From Protoeuglena noctilucae (Eukaryota > Chlorophyta > Pedinophyceae > Marsupiomonadales > Marsupiomonadaceae), in NCBI GenBank assembly GCA_958009085.1, contig OY253685.1, forward strand, positions 1-64,000: a DNA stretch of 64,000 nucleotides, in the 5' to 3' direction. The stretch's first letter is position 1. Every line of letters starts with the position of its first letter. The notes below the pieces were generated by a model. It was not told the DNA's origin. It did no database searches and saw only the letters and a list, made by a program, of their open reading frames with translations. This document shows positions 63,858 through 64,000 of this stretch, in pieces. The position numbers were made by a program, and so were the translations under genes.

Positions 63858-64000
63858 CTGAGAGTGGGGTGAAGGGTAAGGGTAAGATAGAGCAATGGGG
63901 TTTGCGGGTGTTGTGTTGATGACGCGGACCGTCACACATGCGACGACATGCATACGCGACGACGGCTGCCACACGTGATGTCCTTTGGCACCCGTCCCTT
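63858..64000. other. Window end, intronic
   Basis: The last 143 bases follow the 3' splice site of the leftmost visible exon of the minus-strand gene and so start as an intron. I could not find a convincing further exon before the window ends. Confidence 0.4.

Noticed and set aside
34000-64000. Introner-like repeated introns
   Set aside because: Apart from short shared words such as GAGTAGATGTGAG, I could not find two introns with alignable full-length similarity; would need an all-against-all intron alignment.

Overview
The window is the end of a nuclear chromosome of a GC-rich, intron-rich eukaryote. It opens with a TTAGGG-type telomere (CCCTAA on the + strand) and then carries twelve genes, most split by short introns of about 50-250 bases. 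The best clue to the organism is a complete Tic40 gene (inner-envelope translocon component of the chloroplast, with a separate exon encoding a probable transit peptide). This points to a photosynthetic organism of the green lineage; together with a TTAGGG telomere, very high GC and a kinesin-13, I infer a green alga, probably flagellated, but I cannot name it.

Layout: telomere 1-262; an ankyrin-repeat TRP-type channel (-, 5570-242) whose 3' end runs into the telomere; V-ATPase subunit a (-, 9704-6172); kinesin-13 (+, 10106-13556) sharing a divergent 401-base promoter region with it; a giant surface protein of about 6,800 residues (+, 14438-35973) built of cadherin-like, filamin/Ig-like and REJ-like modules with one membrane span; a DMXL/Rav1 (rabconnectin-3, RAVE complex) gene in 17 exons (-, 46215-36599); a MIF-family gene (-, 47086-46524); Tic40 (+, 47314-49814); an unrecognised 13-exon gene (-, 55038-50183); an MTHFR-like barrel protein (+, 55603-57113); an F-box/ankyrin gene (-, 58342-57230); an unrecognised multi-span membrane protein (+, about 59448-61394); and the 3' part of an unrecognised gene that leaves the window (-, 63857-61888).

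Functionally, V-ATPase subunit a and DMXL/Rav1, which drives V1-V0 assembly in other eukaryotes, lie within 30 kb of each other. The other genes look like independent housekeeping, surface and sensory genes. I saw no mobile elements, rRNA, tRNA or CRISPR arrays.

Three genome-level oddities stand out. About one intron in eight (10 of about 78 modelled) starts with GC instead of GT, usually AG|GCGAG. Two separate tandem duplications of about 80 bases have each copied an exon's 5' edge plus its 3' splice site into the upstream intron. The TRP channel gene appears cut by the telomere just after its pore filter. Exon models were built by eye from frame continuity, splice signals and family resemblance; all junctions preserve frame except one probable indel in the giant gene near 22,550.
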